A DNA stretch of 64,000 bases from contig CM057456.1 in NCBI GenBank assembly GCA_016271365.2, forward strand, positions 613,123,501-613,187,500, in the 5' to 3' direction. The position numbers and the translations under genes were made by a program. Position 1 is the stretch's first letter. Each line of letters starts with the position of its first letter. Positions 32,381-44,399 of the stretch are shown here, in pieces. Under the pieces are notes generated by a model, which was not told the origin of the DNA, made no database searches, and saw nothing but the letters and a program-made list of their open reading frames with translations. Source of the stretch: Neoceratodus forsteri (Eukaryota > Chordata > Ceratodontiformes > Ceratodontidae).

Positions 32381-35300
32381 GGGGGGAGGGGGAGGCCAGT
32401 ATCTCTTCCCAGTCTGAGTGCACTGAATACTGGGTAAGAATTGTACCTCAGTCTCTGGCTCACAACCAAGACTATGGAAGCCTCCACACTGTTGGAGCAT
32501 CAGTGCAGTCAGAGCTATCATTCCTGTGAGACTGGGGCTGCTAGTCCTTAAGGAAGCAGTTAAAGCTGGGCCTGGAAGTCACATGGTAATAAGACTGGAA
32601 GTCAAAGGGGGGAGGCCAGTATCTCTACTCAGAATGACTGCACTGAATCCTGAGAATGAATTGTACTTCAACAACTGGCTGACAACCAAGCCTATGGATT
32701 TCTCTATGCTGTAAGAGCATCAGTGGAATCAGAGTTATCATCCCTGTGAGTCTGGAGCTCCTAGCCTGAGGGAAGTGGTTGAAACTGGGCCTGGATGTCA
32801 CAGGATAATAGGCCTGGAAGTCACAGTGGGAGGCCAGCATTTCTACTCAGGCTGACTGCACTGAATCCTGGTTAAGAACTGCACCTCAGCCACCTGGGTG
32901 ACAACCAAACCTATAAAAGTCTCCACCCTGAGGGAGCATCGGGGGAGTCATAGCTATCACCCTTGTGAGGTTTGGAGCTCCTAGCACTGAGGAAAGTGGT
33001 TGAAGCTGGGTCCAGACATCACATGGTAAAAGGCCTGAAAATCACTGGGTAATAGGCCTGGAAGTCACAGGCCAGCAGCTCTACCCAGGCTGAGTACACC
33101 AAATCCTGGGTAAGCTTTCTACTTTGACCCACTGGCTGACAACCATGCCTATGGATGCCTGCATCACTGGGCAGCATCAGGAGAATCAGGGCTATCATTT
33201 CTGTGAACTTGGGTCTCATAGACCTGAGGGAAGAGGTTGAAGCTGGGCCTGGAAGTCACAGGATAATTGTCCTGAAGTCTCCACCATATGGGAGCAACAC
33301 GGGAGTCAGAGCTGCTATCCCTGTGAGTTTGGGGCTCCTAGCCATGAGAGAAGCAGTTGAATCTGGGCCTGGAAGTCACACGGTAATAGGCCATGAAGTC
33401 ACAGGGTAATAGGCCTAGAAGTCACAGGGGGAGGCCAGTATCTCTACTCAGGCTGATTGAACTGAATCCATGGTAAGAACTGTACTTCAGCCCCTGTCTG
33501 ACAACCATGCCTCTGGAACTCTCTATGCTTTAGAAGTATCAGTGGAGGCAGGTATATCACCCATGTGAGTTTGTAGCTCCTAGCCTGAGGGAAGTGGTTG
33601 AAGCTGGGACTGGGTGTCACAGGGTAATAGACCTGGAAGTCACTGGGGAGAGGACAGCATTTCTACCCATGCTGACTGCACTGATTCCTGGGTAAGAACT
33701 GCACCTCAGCTCCCTGGGTGACAACCAAGCCTATGGAAGTCTCCACCATGAGGGAGCATCAGGGGAGACAGTGCTCTCATCCCTGTGAATTTGTTACTCC
33801 TAGCCCTGAAGGAAGTAGTTGAAACTGGGCCAGGAAGTTACAGGGTAATAGGCCTGGAAGTCACAGGGGAATGTCAGCAGCTCTACCCAGGCTGAGTACA
33901 CCAAATCCTGGGTAAGAGTTTTACTTTGGCCCACTGGCTGACAAAAATGCCTATGGATGACTGAATATCTGGGCAGCAACAGGGGAGTCAGGCCTATCAT
34001 CTCTGTAAGTTTGGAGCTCCTAGTTCTGAGTGACGTGGTTGAAGCTGGGCCTGGAAGTCACAGGGGAGGCCAGTATATCTGTCCAGGCTGACTGTACTGA
34101 ATCCTGGGTAAGAACTGTACCTCAGCTCCCTGGCTGACAACCAAGTGTATGGAAGTATCCACACTCTGGGAACATCAGTGGAGTCAGATCTATCTTTCCT
34201 GTTAGTATGAGCTCCTTGCCCTGTGGGAAGTGGTTGCAGCTGGGCCTGGAAGTCACACGGTAGTAAGACTGGAAGTCATGGGGGAGGCCATCATCTCTAC
34301 ACAGGCTGACTGCACTGAATCCTGGGTAAGAATTGTAACTCATCCCTTTGAGTGACAACCAAGCCTATGGAAGTCTCCACACTGTGGGAGCATCAATAGA
34401 GTCAGTGTTATCATCCCTGTGATTTTGGGGGTCCTAGCCCTGAGGTAATTGGTTAAAGCTGGGTCTGGAAGTCATGGGGTAATAGGCCTGGAAGTTACAC
34501 AATAATAGGCCTGGAAGTCACAGGGGGTGGCCAGCATCTCTACACAGGCTGACTGCACTGAATCCTGGGTAAGAATTGTAATTCAACCCTTTGACTGACA
34601 ACCATGCCTATGGAAGTCTCCACACTGTGAGAGCACCAATAGAGTCAGTGTTATCATCCCTGTGATTTTGGGGGTCCTAGCCCTAAGGGAACTGGTTGAA
34701 GCTGGGCCTGGAAGTCATGGGGTAATAGGCCTGGAAGTCACACAATAATAGGCCTGGAAGTCACAGGGGGTGGCCAGTATCTCTACCCAGGTTGACTGCA
34801 CTGAATTCAGGGTAAGAATTGCATCTCAGCCCGCTGGGTGTCAACCAATCCCATGGAAATCTCCAGCCTGAGTAAGCATCAGGGGAGGCAGAGCCATCAT
34901 CCCTGTGAATCTGGGGCGCCTAGCCCTGAGGGAAGTGGTTGAAGCTGGGCTTGGAAGTCACACAGTAATAGGCCTGGAAGTCACAGGGAGGAGGCCAGCA
35001 TCTCTACCCAGGCTGCCTGCACTGAATCCATGGTAAGAATTGTACCTCAGCCTCGTGGGTGAGAATGAAGCCTGTGGAAGTCTCCACACTATGGGGGCAT
35101 CAGTAGAGTAAGAACGATCATCCCTGAGATTGTGGTGCTCCTAGCCCTGAGGGAATTGGTTGAGGCTGGACCTGGAAGTCATAGGGTAATAGGCCTGGAA
35201 GTCATGTGTAATAGGCCTGGAAGTCACAGCGTAATGGGTCTGGAAGTCACAAGGGAGAGGCCAGCATTTCTACCCAGGCTGACTGCACTGAATCCTGGGT

Positions 35301-36311
35301 AAGAACCGCACCTCAGCCCCCTGGGCGACAACCAAGCCCATGGAAGTCTCCACCCTGAGGAAGCATCAGGGGAGACAGAGCTATCATCCCTGTGAGTTTG
35401 GGGCTGCTAGCCCTGAGGGAAGCGGTTGGAGCTGGGCCTGGAAGTCACACGTAATAGGCCTTGAAGTCGCAGGGTAATAAAGCTGAAAGTCACAGGGGGG
35501 AGGCCAGTATCTCCACTCAGGCTGACTGCACTGAATCCTGGGTAAGAAATGTAATTCATCACTTTGGCTGACAACCAAGCCTATGGAAGTCTCCACACTG
35601 TGGGAGCATCAGCAGAGTCAGTGTTATCATCCGTGTGATTTTGGGGCTCCTAGCCCTGAAGGAATTGGTTGAAGCTGTGCCAGGAAGTCATAGGGTAATA
35701 GGCCTAGAAGTCACACAATAATAGGCCTCTAAGTCACAGGGGGTGGCCAGCATCTCTACTCAGGTTGACTGAACTGAATTCAGGGTAAAAATTGTACCTC
35801 AGCCCCGTGGGTAACAATGAAGCATGTGGAAGTCTCCACCATATGGGAGCATCAAGGGAGTCAGATCTATTATCCATGTAAGTTTGGGGCTCCTAGCCCT
35901 GAGGGAAGTGGTTGATGCTGGGCCTGGAAGTCACAAGGCAATAGTCATGGAAGTCACAGGGTGATAGGTCTGGACGTCACAGGGGGAGCCCGACATCTCT
36001 ACCCAGGCTGTCTCCACTGGATTCTGGGTAAGAATTGTACCTCAGCCCCCAGGCTCACAACCAATCCTCTGGAAGTCTCCATACTATGGGAGCATCAATG
36101 GAGTCAGAGCTATCATCCCTGTCAGATAAGGGATGCTAGCTCTGAGCGAAGTGATTGAAGCTGGGCCTGGAAGTCACACAGTAATAGGCCTTGAATTCAC
36201 AAGGCAATAGGCCTGGAAGCCACAGGAGGGACGCCAGTATCTCTTCTCAGGCTGGCTACACTGAATCCTGGGTAAGAATTGTACTTCACCCCCTGGCTGA
36301 CAACCAAGCCT
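32381..36311. repeat. ~240-bp satellite array, block 3
   Basis: Monomers resume with GGGGGAGGCCAGTATCTCTT. About sixteen are present. Subrepeat expansion is clear near 35160-35250, where the 23-bp GGAAGTCACAGGGTAATAGG-type unit occurs four times in a row, and near 34460-34520. Adjacent monomers near 34400-34760 are almost identical and look like a recent local duplication. Confidence 0.92.
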
Positions 36312-36656
36312 GGATCTACTATGGAATGCCGACACTTGTGATCTCGATGCTCAGGATCCTGAGCCCAACATTGTGGCAGTGCAGTTCCCTGATGGAGTGC
36401 CAGCCTGTCAGTGGAAAGCCCGACACCGCAACTATGGCATTTTCATGTGTGTCAGAGGGGGGCTCCGCCACCTACACCCCCTGTCAAAGGTGGCTTCACC
36501 CTCTGCAACCCTCTAAATTAATATAAACAACTGTGGGTTCGGGAGTCAGGCTTTCCACCGTCGCACTTTCCACTGTCAGGGAAATACACTGTTGGGATGT
36601 TGGGCTTGGGATCTTGGGTGTCGGGATTCTGAGCTTCTGCATTCTGTAGTGATACC
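36312..36656. mobile_element. MULE-type MITE, 345 bp, long terminal inverted repeats
   Basis: CCAAGCCT flanks it at 36304-36311 and 36657-36664, an 8-bp duplication of satellite sequence. The left end begins GGATCTACTATGGAATGC; the right end read inward begins GGTATCACTACAGAATGC. Similarity continues for over 100 bp: both arms contain AGCCCAACAT, TTCCCTGA and CAGTGGAAAG in the same order. There is no coding capacity. GTCGGGAT and TTGGG words near its right end also occur at the right end of the MULE at 21286-23712, which could be its autonomous relative. Confidence 0.8.
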
Positions 36657-36790
36657 CCAAGCCTATGGAACTCTCTACACTTTAGCAGCATTCAGTGGAG
36701 GCAGAGACATCATCCTTGTGAGTTTCGAGCTCCTAGCCTGATGGAAGTGGTTGTACCTGGGTCTAGATGTCACAGAGTAATAGGCCTGGG
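36657..36790. repeat. ~240-bp satellite array, block 4 (end of array)
   Basis: The last partial monomer resumes with CCAAGCCTATGGAACTCTCT and ends at AATAGGCCTGG, where Harbinger-like sequence begins. Confidence 0.9.
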
Positions 36791-37460
36791 GCTGGTTGCA
36801 CGAAGGTGAGCTTTAATTTAAGTCCAAAGACTAGACTTCAGTCTTGCAAACAGGGCTAGTGTAAGACCCTTGTGTAAGACTGCTTCATCAAAGTAAAAAA
36901 TGAAAGTCTTATGCTAGTCCAGTCTTAAGTCTGTGTTACCAGGCAACAGAGACTTGGGCTTGATGCAGGGCTTATGTTTTGTGGAGAGTCAAAGTAATTC
37001 AAGATGGCTGCCAAGACAAAAAAGTGAATTTCTCTGAGGAGGAGAAACTGAATATTATTGAGGAAATCTTACTAAGGAATGATGTTATTCTTGGAAAACT
37101 TGATCCAAACTTGAAAAACTGTGACAAGAAAAAGGTATGGGATGAGGTTATTGCTAGGGTGAATTCAGTAAACACATCTGTCATCAGAACTGAGGACGAA
37201 GTAAGAAAGAAAGAAATGGAAAAAATATACTTTCAGATGCTAAGAAAAAAACTTAAAAAAAGAAACCAAAAACTGGGGGAGGTCCCTTTCATCCGTTATC
37301 AAACTTGACATCATTAATTATGGACATATATGGTCCTAACTCTGAGATTTTCCATGGCCTTGAAGGCGGTATTGAAAGTGGTGTGGCTTGTCCCATTATA
37401 GAAAAGGCTATTAACATTTTGCTGAACTCTTTTGCTAACTCATCAGTTCAGTGTGAAGGT
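36791..37460 (+). mobile_element. PIF/Harbinger-like element, 5' part
   Basis: GGCTGGTTGCACGAAGG at 36791 looks like a Harbinger-type terminus and abuts the satellite end. A Myb-like ORF follows. I could not find the matching right terminus or a transposase, so the element is probably truncated or rearranged. Confidence 0.55.
36979..37440 (+). pseudogene. Harbinger Myb/SANT-like DNA-binding protein (frameshifted)
   Basis: The frame reads FSEEEKLNIIEEILLRNDVI then VWDEVIARVNSV and RTEDEVRKKEMEKIYFQML, which is the three-helix Myb/SANT-like domain carried by PIF/Harbinger elements and related to vertebrate NAIF1. A frameshift near 37270 moves the C-terminal part to another frame, where PLSNLTSLIMDIYGPNSEIF and HGLEGGIESG resemble the conserved region after the domain. 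In Harbinger elements this protein partners with the transposase to bind the ends. A stop codon just inside the start (near 37025) also breaks it. Confidence 0.7.
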
Positions 37461-38275
37461 TAGTGACGTGAAAGTTGTCTGTCATTAATAAAAGCATGTT
37501 CATGTTGTAGAATATTTTACTTCATATTATTACAAGATGTGGTCTTTACAGAATTTTTTTGTCTATCCAAAATTCTAACTTCTTTGAGATCGTAACTACA
37601 GTACAACCAAAAACAATAAAGTCAAAACGCTTACTTGTGCCATGTGATGATAACTTTTATTGGGCTCTCCTGGCATTTTTAGTTTTATCCGAACAAAAAA
37701 AAAAGTTCTGTCAGACCGTATTTATATTTTGGTTTATCTTCCTTATTGTAGGGGCTGCTGGGTGGTGGTGTGGTGGTGGTGGTGGTGGTGGGGGCTCCCG
37801 TGTGGTTAATTTGTTATTTAGACTGATTGCTCGTTTTTTCATTATGCCTGTTAGTTTTTCAATTTTGAATGGAATGCTTACTTTAAGCATGTAATTAATA
37901 AGATTCTGTACAGTGCTAATTTCCATCAGTTTATTACTGATGCCGATGGTACTGAGTGGAGTGTTTTGCAACTTCATTGGCTCTGTTCTTTGTGTGGGTG
38001 GGCAAAACAGTATTGTCAAAATGGCGGCTTCGCTCAGTTTTCCGCATACCAAGACCCGCTACTCATTATTTCCCCTCATGAATTGTATTCTATTTTTTAT
38101 CTGGTTGACCCTGCCTTTTTTTTATACCAACAAAATCTGGTCCATCCCGCCGTGTCACCCTATCTGGAGACCCCAACTCTGATCATACCACTGGCTGTTG
38201 CTGATGCCTAGAAAAGGTAAACAAGTAGGTAAACAAATGCCGGAGGGAGATATGGAGAGTGCGTGCATGTTTGTG

Positions 38276-38276
<1 letters not shown>
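37461..38276. other. no recognisable gene; short GGT tract
   Basis: I see no recognisable protein. A GGT-rich run lies at about 37762-37792 and explains a proline-rich minus-strand frame there. Overlapping plus frames at 37913-38211 have no domain I recognise. Confidence 0.4.

Positions 38277-38329
<53 letters not shown>
38277..38329. repeat. (TG)n(AG)n microsatellite
   Basis: About 15 TG units are followed directly by about 12 AG units. It generates low-complexity open frames on both strands. Confidence 0.95.
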
Positions 38330-38499
38330 TACTGGAGCACTCAGGGCCCCCAGCATGCGTGAGTTCAGACAGAGGGTATTACACTTGCCTACATCACTCT
38401 GTAGTCTCACACTGCTAATCTCAGTTGACCTGACAATTTTACACAGAATTTGGCACTTTCAACTTCAAAAATTGCATAAACAGAAATTAAGGAATTATT

Positions 38500-39690
38500 A
38501 AATTAATAAGAATATCCGACGGCCGAAACAGGGAAACTAAATGCTAAATAAAATAAATACAGAGAGATGTGGCACATAAATAACTACATAAATAAATAGT
38601 GTGATCTATGAGCTCTGACTGATGAACGGGGGTGGTTCAACTAAATGGTACATGGAATTAATACAGAAGACTTGGTTGTTCGGACAATTAAATTAATAAA
38701 TTACATCAATAATTAAAAGCTTCCAACTGCAGAAATGGGGGGGGGGTAGTAGTAAATCTTTCTTTTTATACAGGAAAGATCTTACATACATATCATTAGG
38801 TCATAGACCCATTTTCAGGATGGTCTTGTTTTGTGTTTAAAAGTTACAACAAATAAAATATAAACAACTTCATTAAGTACCCACAAACATTCTACCAAAG
38901 GAATTTGGTAGACTTCTAAAAATTAAATTAACGTGCAAGTGTCCTTAAATAGTAACTGTCATTAATCATTACACATACATCTCACATTTAGCTCATGTCT
39001 AATATAGTTCATAAAATGTTTTTTGCTTAGTTCCTGTTTCAAGTTATTTTTTATTGAGTCCCATATTTGAACAACTTTAGCAACAAATGTCATATTTCCA
39101 AGTCTGTTATTTATTTTTGCTTGACTGTATTTATTATTGGAGTGTCTTAAATTGTAATTATGTTTACAGTATGTTCATTTAGTTCCAATTTGTCAGTTAA
39201 TTATTTAGGTGTTTTAGAGTGTAGTACCCCATGGATTTGACAGAGCCATTTCAGTTTCCTTTTATGTTCCAGTGATATCCAATGTAAAGAATTGAACATA
39301 TTGCAGTGATGTTTACGATAATCACATTTCAAAATAAATCTGGCCTTATTGAAACAAGATGTTCGCTTTGTACTATGTGCACAAGCAAACCTAAGAATTA
39401 CTGAATTTACTGTTCTGTAGTATAACAAAGAAAAGAATAGTCTTTTGCAGTGAAAAGAATTTGCTGTTAAATTAGGCAACTGCCCTTCATAACTGTATCT
39501 GGCTGCATGCATTTGTGGGATACATGGTGCTGTCCCCATCCAGTGAGCCCAGTTGTAACATATATTGCAGTGGTGATATGTGTCTGGGTTAGCCAGTGTC
39601 TCTCTTTTGCTTTTATGTAAAACAGACACATTCTGGTGTTCTTTGACTGAGTTTGACTAATGTCTGAGACTATTAACTTCATTCATTTGT
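38500..39690 (-). pseudogene. LINE 3' part (C-terminal region of ORF2)
   Basis: The minus frame at 39629-39201 contains HHCNMFNSLHWISLEHKRKL and IHGVLHSKTPKYLI-like sequence, matching the region after the reverse transcriptase of L2/CR1-group LINEs (SLHWLP..R..KI). The part downstream of 39200 continues with several stops: LIDKLELNEHTVNI, then an asparagine-rich, decayed stretch. No catalytic motif remains. The 3' boundary is uncertain. Confidence 0.55.
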
Positions 39691-39895
39691 GACCTGCACA
39701 AACTAGCAGCACAGACATGCAGTCCGATGGCTCCATTTAAGTGGCTTCCACACACAGTGATCTGTATTGGAAACACCATTACAGATCTACTGTTATGTTA
39801 CTTTTTGTGTATGTACAGGTGATCCGCTCTGCAACAGAAGTGAGTGTTCACGAATTCCACATTCCCTGCTTTTCTGGGTTCATGTACTCTTACAC

Positions 39896-39898
<3 letters not shown>

Positions 39899-39926
<28 letters not shown>
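39899..39926. repeat. (TG)n microsatellite
   Basis: Fourteen TG units after TACACCATG. Confidence 0.95.
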
Positions 39927-39929
<3 letters not shown>

Positions 39930-40938
39930 GAGGACTATGAGGGCAAATAACACTTCTTCATTATGTTTGTAAATTTAGGACAGTTTTACTTTTAGGGCCT
40001 AGTCAAAGGTTTTTAGTGAGTAAAGGTGACAGCCACATTTGTGATGGCAGTCAGGTATGTGTTTGGTACAACTGATTTCATATGTGAAAAGGCTACTGGT
40101 CCTTCTTCCAGTGCTGTCATGGTAGGACAACAGCACTGGGTTCAGAACTCCTAAGCCAATCAGATTACTGAATTTGTATAGCCATATTATAATGGTACTT
40201 ACCACCAGCTTGTAAAGCAGAAACACCCACTAACATTGCTAAAAGGCATGCATAGATGGAATAATAATAATAATTTTAACCAGTACTCAAAAACACAGCT
40301 TCTACTGGGAAAACTGACTTCCAGGTTCAGTGCAGTTCTCCATTAACTCTCCAGCTATGGCAGTTGGCCACTCTCCTTTGGAACGCTGACTCAGTCCTGC
40401 TGGCTCAACCTCCAAAGCAGCCAAAAGTTAACCCTTTGTGGTATGGATCCCCACATAATAAGATATAAATTCTCTAGTAATCCTAACTAAGGAGCCTTGG
40501 GGGGCTATGTACAGAAACTTGTTAGCATTCACAAAATATGGAACGATGAGGGAAGGAACAACAGATCTAAGATGGCTGCATGAGGCATGGCTGTAATGCT
40601 GCAGGTCTTGGTTCTATGGCATTGGGCAGAAATGGCAATTTAAAGGCTCACTAGTGGCAATAACATCACCTATACTATAAGAACAGAATTGAAGTGCTGC
40701 CTTAAATGGTAAAAGTATTTTCGGCAAGCAATTTGTTGGTAGTAATATGTCCAAGGCTATCAGACATACAAAGGATCTCACAAACCATTTTGTTCTGAAG
40801 AGGCAAAGTAAAAAGAAAGGAGCAAACCTTCAGGTAAGCCCAGAGCAGACACCCAAATCCCACAACAAATGACCGGAGAGAATGCGCATGCAGCAGAGAC
40901 AGATGCAATTGCAATTGTCATGTAATTTAGAAAGTTAG
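39930..40938. other. no recognisable gene or element
   Basis: Mixed sequence upstream of an L1 ORF1. It may include that element's 5' region, but I see no motif that shows this. Confidence 0.35.
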
Positions 40939-42442
40939 TTGTCCGGTTCATCTGCCCTGGAACTGTTATCACTGACTCCAGTGACTCCTGTAAGAAACGC
41001 AGCCTCTGAACAAGACCAGCATAATACTGGCCAACATGATACATCTGAAGAACCAAGTGAATTTCAAAAAGGAATTGATCCTTCCAGTTTCAAGGAAATG
41101 ACAGAAGAGACACTAACCACAAGCAACAAGATGCTTTACCACTCAGCCACTCCTTCTAATCCTCAAAGGGTCAGTCTTTCAGACATTTCTACCAAAATGA
41201 TAAATGAACATAATGTTATTTCAGAGCTAGTAACAAATTGGCAGAATTTTTCCACTGATATTTCTACAGTAACTGCTGCAACTAATAACGTTCAATTAAC
41301 TTCAAAAAGAAGCCCGTTGAAACAAATTGCACTAATTGCTGCTTCAACACATTCCTCTATAGGGGCTACTAACAATACCAACACAGACTGCTTTCTGCAG
41401 AAGACAGTTGACAGACCAGCTAATATAACTGATTTAACTGTAACTCTATTAGCATAATTTAAAAATGAACTAAAAACCAACATCCATCAATTCCTTCCTC
41501 CAAGTACTAAACAATTCGAACAATAGTCTAAGTGAAAAATGGCAGTGCTCACTTTGTGAACTGATGAGACGGAGAAACGAGTAAGTAAAATTGAAGACCA
41601 ATTGTATCCCCTAAACAAGATAGTGACATTCCAAATCGAACTTAAACAACTCTAGAGACAGATTACAGAAAAAGAAGACAACTCTCGTCATGACAGTTTG
41701 AAAATAATCAGGGTGTCGAAGGGAACAGGGAACCCCATTCCATTTTTGAAAAGTTCCTAACTAATGCCATGGCACTGAAGTTCCCAGATGAAAGAATTCA
41801 AATTGACTGAGCACATGTGTGTGTGTGGGGGGCAAGAGATCCACAGGTTGGCTCTAATACTACAAAATTCTTCAGACTGGTATATGTGAAACCACATTAT
41901 TACACTGACTGATAAAAATCTTAAGGAAAGCACATACTGAGAAACTCTTGATGGCAGAGAGAATACAATGTTCAGTATTCCCTGACTTCAGTATGGAAAC
42001 TATACAGACAAGAAACTCTTTTGATAAAACAAAAGCAATGTTGCAGGAAACGGGGATCAAACATGCCTTATTACCCCCAACAAGACTTTGATTTTTCTGG
42101 CACGGCAAGATGCACTATTTTAATGACCACTGGAAAGCAGAAGATTATGTTAATTTAAATATAAATCCAAACAAACCATCTCAAAATTTGGACCCTCAGA
42201 ACCTAGTTCAAATGGGAAAAGATATTAGGATGGATGCACAAGAAAGTCAAATGTCACTACTATCAGACCAGAGTATGGCAGGCTCTGGTAATGTACAGAC
42301 AATAGTGATGAGCCCCAAAACAACCAACCATACTGATACGAACCCAGACACAGATGGTCAAAGGTATAATGACAACTACACAACAATACATGGGGGCTTT
42401 TGGGGGATACACCTCACAAACTCAATACAGCCCAGTCGGTGA
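40939..42442 (+). pseudogene. L1 ORF1 nucleic-acid-binding protein (broken)
   Basis: A serine/threonine-rich first segment (open 40939-41457) is of the disordered type found at L1 ORF1 N-termini. The coiled-coil end (DETEKRVSKIEDQLYPL) lies at 41562, followed by NSRHDSLKIIRVSKGTGNP in place of the RRM hallmark. ERIQID-like sequence leads to WGARDPQVGSNTTKFFRLVY near 41825 and then a C-terminal domain. The last frame (42110-42442) begins MHYFNDHWKAEDYVN and ends in a polar tail. At least four shifts or stops separate these blocks. Its coiled-coil and RRM order identify it as an L1-type ORF1 relic. Confidence 0.65.
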
Positions 42443-42449
42443 TGAAATA

Positions 42450-43300
42450 CTTGTAAATATTAACACTAAAGGTACCTGAAGATCCATATAGGAACTAATT
42501 CAGCACATAGACTGGGAAGAAGAATTACTGAAATAGGGACATTTGGAGAGATGTGTGTTTTCTCTCTCTCTCTTTCTGTCTTTCTCTTCAAGTTCATTAC
42601 ATTTTTTATTTGCAAATACAAAATGGCTCTTTAGAAATATCCCAGGGGGCTGGACTATAGTCACTAGGATCCAGCCTATTTGGCACTTCAGATTAAATCA
42701 CACAGTTAAAGTGTAACTGTTTTATGCTCATGGAGGGAGCCAGTCTCCATTGCAGTGTGGTTATGCAACCGCCCCTCCCAGTAGTGAATAAATATCACAA
42801 ACTCGAGAACCACTTGCTTCATTGCAGATTCTTCAAATCATTTGCGGTCATGCACTTCAGCATACATGGTCCCAAGATAACCAGCAGCACAGGGTGCATC
42901 AAGGAGTGGATCCAACTTATTACGCGAGCTGCCACTCAGTAGACCACTGTAACCCCACCTCCACCACCACTACGTCACCCCTCACCTCCAATGCATGATG
43001 GTTGTCACTTCCCAATTTCTGGTGTGCGAATTTGAAAAAAACTCTTTTTTTCCTTTTTGTGTTTGGTGGGAAAGCAACTTGTAACCAAATTGTGGCTGGT
43101 TGCCAAGGATACTGCAGCACTCATGGAGAAGCCAGTGTGACATCCGTACTGAAACAGAATGAAAAATCATTCTGCTGCTCTATGGACGTCACTACTGCAG
43201 CAGAACCACATTTTTGTACAGTTTGATTTCAGGTTAGAATGACATTTTAATATACACTATACAGTATATAAAAATATTATAATTTCAGATCATACACAGG
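42450..43300. other. unassigned sequence inside the L1
   Basis: The L1 endonuclease should be here but is not recognisable. The stretch contains a TC-rich run near 42560 and moderately GC-rich DNA at 42750-43200 with no domain I know. It may be an unidentified insert or a replacement of the endonuclease region. Confidence 0.4.
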
Positions 43301-43309
43301 TTATATTAA

Positions 43310-44155
43310 AATTAGCAAACAACAGGGGAATGAAACAAATATGTTTAGATTTGATCCTACACTATTAAAATATGAGCAGTACTTAAATAAAATTAAACAT
43401 GAAATTTCAGAGTTTTTCCAAAATAATGATGGCCAAGACACATCACCCATTTGGGTGTGGGACACATTTAAGTCATATATTCGTGGAGTTACATTAGCTT
43501 TTAATGCTAGATGAAAAAGTTGAGAGTACAAAAAATGAACGAATTAGAAAGGACTATATTTCAAAAAGAACATATACACACAATTTATCCAGACCCAAAC
43601 ATTCTCCAGGAGTTATTAAATTTACAAAGCACATAACAACTTCACTACCCTGGAGGCTGAGAGACAAATACTGCTAACTCAGAATAAATACTGCACTAAA
43701 GGAAATAAACCAGATAAAATCTTAGCATGGCAACTAAAAAAGGAACAAGAAGAAAAGAGCATAAGTTGAATCAGTAAAGCTGATAAACTTATTACTAATA
43801 ATCCTAAGGAAATTAATCAAGAATTTATGCAGTACTATAGTAAGTTATACTCTTCAGAATGAAGTGAATATCTAGAAGATATAGAAGCCTTCTTAGACAA
43901 TATTACTTTACCTAGCTTGAGGCAGGAACATATATTCTCTTTGGATAAAGTAATTACCTAAGAAGAGATAGAAAACTCTATTAAATCATTATTCACTGGT
44001 AACTCTCCAGGACCAGATGGCCTTCCCATAGAATTTTTCAAAACCTTTCTCAGATCATCATCACCCCACACATGGAGAAACTATTTGAGTTTATATTTGC
44101 CCACCAAATGCTTCTTCTGTCATTTAGAGAAACTATAATTTGCCTATTCAAACAA
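43310..44155 (+). pseudogene. L1 ORF2, front part of reverse transcriptase region
   Basis: Blocks in several frames read PIWVWDTFKSYIRGV, an L1 linker motif, then QEFMQYYSKLYSSE, then GNSPGPDGLPIEFFKTF at about 43998-44048, the first reverse transcriptase motif of L1 elements, and FRETIICLF at the break. Stops occur roughly every 100-200 bp. Confidence 0.7.
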
Positions 44156-44399
44156 ACTCCAGTCAGAGTCATTGCGGCTGCTAATGCATTAACTTGATAA
44201 GAGTGTGTCATGGGCTTAAACGTAAAATTGAAGTGCTATAGTCAGGTCTTTGTGTAAATGTCATTTTTGGTAAATTTAGATAATTTATGTGGTTGATCCT
44301 GTGTTTCTCACGTGTTTAAAATGTGAGCAGTGAGTGCATCTTGTACTATACAGGGCAGGAGAGGGAGCTCCACACCAAGGCTTTCAAGTAATAGTAGAA

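Noticed and set aside
37711..38052. Proline- and histidine-rich minus frame
   Set aside because: It is driven by the GGT tract at 37762-37792 and has no recognisable domain.
40939..41457. 172-residue open frame as a host gene
   Set aside because: It is serine/threonine-rich, without domain, and directly precedes L1 ORF1 coiled-coil sequence, so it is better read as the ORF1 N-terminus.
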